DNA from: Aeromicrobium phoceense
GTDB taxonomy: Bacteria; Actinomycetota; Actinomycetes; Propionibacteriales; Nocardioidaceae
DNA length: 64,000 bases
Direction: 5' to 3'
NCBI RefSeq assembly: GCF_013868155.1
Contig: NZ_JACEOG010000001.1
Coordinates: 682,001 to 746,000 of the forward strand
In this document: piece by piece, positions 61,262 to 64,000 of the stretch
Layout of the letters: the number at the start of each line of letters is the position of its first letter
Numbering within the stretch: position 1 is the stretch's first letter
Program-made: the position numbers and the translations under genes
The notes under the pieces: model-generated
The model's database searches: none
Seen by the model: the letters and a program-made list of their open reading frames with translations, nothing else
Told to the model about the DNA's origin: nothing

Positions 61262-62331
61262 ACCGCGACCAGACGATCCGAGGACGACAGATGACGAAGA
61301 AGACGATGCGGCGTGGCGCGGTCGGGGCGATCTCGGTGGCCCTGCTGGGCGGTGCGCTGGCGATGACGCCCGCGCAGGCCGACGAGCCGACGTTCGCGGT
61401 GACCGCCTCGGACTCCAGCGTGGCCGTCGGTGACGAGGTCACCGTCACGGTGGCGGCCGAGAACGTGCAGGACGTGTTCGCCTACGAGCTCGCCCTGGAC
61501 TTCGACCCGGCGGTGCTGGCCTACGAGGCCGACAGCGCGTCGACCGACGTGACCGGCTCGACCTACGCGTCGGTGCAGGGCGACGACCTCGTCGTGCTGC
61601 ACACGAAGCTGGGCACCTCGCCGGCCGCGGAGGGCGACGTGTCGCTCGTCTCGGCGACCTTCACGGCCCGCAAGGCCGGCACCGCGGCCCTCGCCGTGCC
61701 GTCGCTGAAGCTCGTCGGCACCGACGGTGAGGCTCGCACGGTCGAGGTCGAGGGCGCGTCCGTCGCCGTCGACCGGATCGCGGCACCGACCGCCGTGACT
61801 GCCCCGAAGATCTCGGGCAGTGCCCAGGTCGGCAAGGTGCTCGCGGTCTCGCCCGGAACGTGGTCGGTGAAGGGCGTCTCCACGCGGGTGCAGTGGCTGC
61901 GCAACGGCAAGGCGATCGCCGGGGCCACTCGGTCGACCTACCGCCTGACGCCGGCCGACTTCAAGGCCTCAGTCTCCGCCCGCGTGACGGCCACCAAGGC
62001 CGACCACGCCGACGGCACCGCGGTCGCGAAGGCGATCAGGGTGACGAGGAAGGCCGTGAGCCGGACGGGCGTCAAGGTGCCCGGATCGGTCAAGGCGAAG
62101 GCGGCGTTCAAGGCGCGCGTCTCGGTGAAGGCCCCGGGCGTCAGCCCGAAGGGCTCGATCCGGGTCTACGCCGGCGGCCGGCTCGTCAAGAAGAACGTCA
62201 AGGTCAAGGACGGCAGCGCGACGGTCTGGCTGCGCGTGGCGAAGAAGGGCCGCTCGGCGGTGCGCTTCGTCTACGTCCCGCAGTCGGGTGTCGAGGGCAG
62301 CTCCCGTCTGGTGAAGCTGCGCGTGCGCTGA
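61258..62331 (+). CDS. Secreted cohesin-domain protein with Ig-like repeats
   Basis: The 357-residue exported protein has a signal peptide ending in AMTPAQA, a cohesin domain (about 45-172: SDSSVAVGDEVTVTV, VFAYELALDFDPAVLAYE, LVSATFTARKAGTAAL), an Ig-like domain (about 179-262, APKISGSAQVGK ... VQWLRNGKAI) and a C-terminal basic Ig-like repeat (about 270-357). There is no LPXTG, SLH or membrane anchor. GTG 61258 overlaps the amidase stop and has AGGAGG 4 bases upstream; ATG 61291 (GAGG 7 bases upstream) is the alternative. It should bind the dockerin of the amidase. Confidence 0.88.
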   Translation: MNRDQTIRGRQMTKKTMRRGAVGAISVALLGGALAMTPAQADEPTFAVTASDSSVAVGDEVTVTVAAENVQDVFAYELALDFDPAVLAYEADSASTDVTGSTYASVQGDDLVVLHTKLGTSPAAEGDVSLVSATFTARKAGTAALAVPSLKLVGTDGEARTVEVEGASVAVDRIAAPTAVTAPKISGSAQVGKVLAVSPGTWSVKGVSTRVQWLRNGKAIAGATRSTYRLTPADFKASVSARVTATKADHADGTAVAKAIRVTRKAVSRTGVKVPGSVKAKAAFKARVSVKAPGVSPKGSIRVYAGGRLVKKNVKVKDGSATVWLRVAKKGRSAVRFVYVPQSGVEGSSRLVKLRVR

Positions 62332-62346
62332 CGTCGGGTCCCAGGC

Positions 62347-62386
62347 GGCCGCGGATCCGGGGTGACAGACCCCCGGGTCCGCGGCC
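62347..62386. terminator. Strong 16-bp hairpin after the cohesin gene
   Basis: Bases 62347-62362 (GGCCGCGGATCCGGGG) pair with 62371-62386 with one G-T pair and an 8-base loop, followed by TTCCC. It lies between convergent genes and should terminate the amidase-cohesin operon. Confidence 0.75.
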
Positions 62387-62408
62387 TTCCCGCGTCCGGC
62401 CCCGTTCT

Positions 62409-62765
62409 CTAGTCGAGCGGCTCGGGAGCCCCGAGGGCGATCGCCAGGCCCGCGAGAGAGAAGACGAAGAGGGGGATTCCCGCGTTGAAGAGGTAGAGCC
62501 CGAAGAAGTCGGTGGCGGTCCCGTTCAGGAACTGGAGCAAGACCCAGATCACGGCGATCATCGGGGGCAGCGTCAGGGCGTACACGTACTTCGCCAGGGT
62601 GACGCGGACCTGGAAGATGCAGACGATGGTGACGATCGCAACGACGGACCACACGACGACCCAGACCAGGTCGTTCGGATGGAACATGAACATCGCGATG
62701 TAGCAGCACAACTGCACTTCGGAACAGAACAGTGCTGCGCCACGATCAGTCCAGTAGTCGCTCAC
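62409..62765 (-). CDS. Small membrane protein of unknown function
   Basis: The 118-residue protein has about three or four membrane helices (VWVVVWSVVAIVTIVCIF; LPPMIAVIWVLLQF; LFNAGIPLFVFSLAGLAIAL) after an aromatic N-terminal part with two adjacent cysteines (LCCYIAMFMF). I do not recognise a family. The region is less GC-rich than its neighbours. GTG at 62765 is 7 bases after TAGGGT; GTG at 62774 would add three residues. Confidence 0.65.
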   Translation of the reverse strand: MSDYWTDRGAALFCSEVQLCCYIAMFMFHPNDLVWVVVWSVVAIVTIVCIFQVRVTLAKYVYALTLPPMIAVIWVLLQFLNGTATDFFGLYLFNAGIPLFVFSLAGLAIALGAPEPLD

Positions 62766-62772
62766 CGGTGTC

Positions 62773-62778
62773 ACCCTA
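62773..62778 (-). promoter_or_regulatory. Leaderless -10 (TAGGGT) of the small membrane protein gene
   Basis: TAGGGT on the minus strand, 7 bases before the GTG at 62765. Confidence 0.45.
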
Positions 62779-62795
62779 GGACCTCGAGGACGCGC

Positions 62796-64000
62796 TCACT
62801 GGTAGGTGATGAGCTCCGGGTGGGGGCGCACGCGGCGCCAGGTCTGGGAGACGTCGAGCATCGGCTCGTCCTCGTCGACGAAGTTCTTCCAGCCCCAGCC
62901 GACGCTCGCGGGAGCGTCCTCGCGGATGACGCCCCACGTGCCGAACTTCGCGCCCGGGCTGCCCTGGCCGTCCACGTGGATGACCGTGGAGAGCTCCGGG
63001 TGATCGGTGCGCACCCGGTCGCGGTTCCGGATCATCTGCGTCTGGAACTGGTGCAGCACGAACACCTTCTGTGGCAGCGCGTGCTTGCGCGTGAGGGCGG
63101 CCAGCCACGCCGACGTGCGGTTGACCTCGTTCGCTCCGACGTGGCCGATGCGCTGGAGCGGCTTGCCCTTCGGCCCGAGCCGCCACTCGGGGTCGAGGGC
63201 CAGGCCGACGTGGGGGCGGCGCAGCAGCGACTCGTACTCCTTGGCCTGCGTGAGGAACGACGAGCGGCCCGGCTGGAGGTCGAGGATCACGACGATGCCG
63301 GCCTTCTCGGCCGCGTCGACGAGCGGCTCGAGGTCGGACACCTCGGTGCGGGCGGAGTAGTCGCCGTGCGGTCCCTTGTCGGCGGCCGCGACGGTGGTGA
63401 TGATCTCGAACGCGGGGACGAAGTGCTCGTCCGGCGCCGCCTTCCGGTACTTGCGCACGAGCTTGCGGACGCGGGCGACGGAGGCCTTCGTGCCCTGTTC
63501 CCCGAGCACGCCGAGTGCCGGGCCGGACGGGTGCCCGTACATGGCGACGAGGTGCTTGCCGCGGGTGGCGAACCAGCCACCGCCGACCGTCTGGGCGTCC
63601 GCCCGCACCACGCGCACGGCGTAGTCGTCGGCGCCGAGGGAGAGAAGGGCGCCGTCGGGGTCGCGACGCAGCAGCTTCGCCGAGGGCGCGTGCCGCCGCG
63701 GGTCGGTGGCGATGCGCACGAGGTCGGCGTCACCGAGGTCGGCGATCGCGAGCAGCTCGGGGGACGGCTTGCCGGTGGCGGCGATGGTGGGGCGGACGGC
63801 GCGCTCGATCGGATCCGCCCCGGCGCCGGCCGGGTCGTCCGCGGCCAGGATGCGGGCGCCGAGCCGCTTCGCCTCGGCCCGCCCCGGTTCGGTGTCCGGC
63901 AGCGCCGGCACGCCGAGGTCGAGCGCACGGTCGAGGGCGGCCTGCGGCTCCTCGGCGGGAACCAGCACGACGGCCGATGCGGATTCGAGCAGGAAGCGCG
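62796..64000 (-). CDS. Hypothetical protein, N-terminus beyond the window edge
   Basis: The gene enters from the right edge and its frame is open to the last base; at least 401 residues are visible. The first part (SASAVVLVPAEEPQAALDRALD, then LGARILAADDP) looks like a repeat of the cell-wall-binding or sugar-isomerase-like kind. The second half looks like a TIM-barrel hydrolase-like domain (FVPAFEIITTVAAADKGPHGDYS, AGIVVILDLQPGRSSF, VGLALDPEWR, KVFVLHQFQTQMI). I do not assign a function. It is probably a secreted or lipid-anchored protein. Confidence 0.7.
   Translation of the reverse strand, partial: RFLLESASAVVLVPAEEPQAALDRALDLGVPALPDTEPGRAEAKRLGARILAADDPAGAGADPIERAVRPTIAATGKPSPELLAIADLGDADLVRIATDPRRHAPSAKLLRRDPDGALLSLGADDYAVRVVRADAQTVGGGWFATRGKHLVAMYGHPSGPALGVLGEQGTKASVARVRKLVRKYRKAAPDEHFVPAFEIITTVAAADKGPHGDYSARTEVSDLEPLVDAAEKAGIVVILDLQPGRSSFLTQAKEYESLLRRPHVGLALDPEWRLGPKGKPLQRIGHVGANEVNRTSAWLAALTRKHALPQKVFVLHQFQTQMIRNRDRVRTDHPELSTVIHVDGQGSPGAKFGTWGVIREDAPASVGWGWKNFVDEDEPMLDVSQTWRRVRPHPELITYQ

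Noticed and set aside
1-64000. tRNA, rRNA or known riboswitch genes
   Set aside because: I looked for tRNA-like cloverleaf arms, conserved rRNA segments and common riboswitch cores in the gaps and saw none; gaps are short and mostly filled by promoters and hairpins.

Overview
This window comes from the chromosome of a high-GC actinobacterium. The gene content and order fit Nocardioidaceae (an Aeromicrobium- or Nocardioides-like organism), but that assignment is inferred from gene content alone. It opens with parB, which in actinobacteria lies a few kilobases from oriC, so the window probably runs outward from the origin. I see no tRNA, rRNA, CRISPR array, insertion sequence or prophage. Base composition is even throughout and most genes look like vertically inherited core or genus-level genes.

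Layout. 1-9.2 kb: parB, then a leftward block cca, DUF6049 gene, murJ, pseudokinase gene, trxB, trxA (tRNA maturation, lipid II flipping and its regulatory partner, redox). 9.2-10.9 kb: an ABC-F ribosome-protection-type ATPase with a three-codon leaderless upstream ORF. 10.9-18.6 kb: a seven-gene leftward liv/acyl-CoA ligase operon (livF-livG-fadD-27-codon ORF-livH-livM-livK) and its divergent TetR regulator. 18.6-28.9 kb: polyphosphate glucokinase, DUF808, LysE exporter, PadR-ino1, class A PBP, alanine-racemase-like protein, FemX-like transferase, siderophore-interacting protein behind an iron-box-like palindrome, HNH nuclease. 29-32.3 kb: the ATP-grasp/alpha-E/transglutaminase cassette, whose transglutaminase lacks the catalytic cysteine. 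32.3-36.8 kb: aldo/keto reductase and a MacB-like ABC exporter. 36.8-41.1 kb: rpsF-ssb-rpsR-rplI, continued by translational overlap into a solute-binding lipoprotein and a second siderophore-interacting protein. 41.1-45 kb: small unknown, MATE exporter, dnaB. 45-51 kb: cutinase-like esterase, chromate transporter, two tandem secreted SGNH proteins, flavin dehydrogenase divergent from a PucR regulator. 51-59 kb: GyrI-like, inositol-phosphatase and sirtuin genes, MOSC protein, a two-component pair, small metabolic genes and a TspO-like protein. 59.3-62.3 kb: a secreted amidase with an N-terminal dockerin-type domain, overlapping a gene for a secreted cohesin-domain protein. The last gene runs off the right edge.

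The most novel item is the dockerin-amidase/cohesin pair at 59.4-62.3 kb. It looks like a minimal two-component extracellular complex of cellulosome type with no cellulase. Other unusual items are the cysteine-less transglutaminase, a 27-codon ORF joined to fadD and livH by ATGA overlaps at both ends, a cysteine-free S18 in the main S6 operon, and overlapping alternative hairpins at 41.06-41.13 kb.

A regulatory theme runs through the window. At least 16 genes have a TANNNT -10 hexamer 6-8 bases before an ATG or GTG, the signature of leaderless transcription. I used it to choose several starts. Convergent gene pairs are often separated by perfect or near-perfect hairpins that probably terminate both transcripts.
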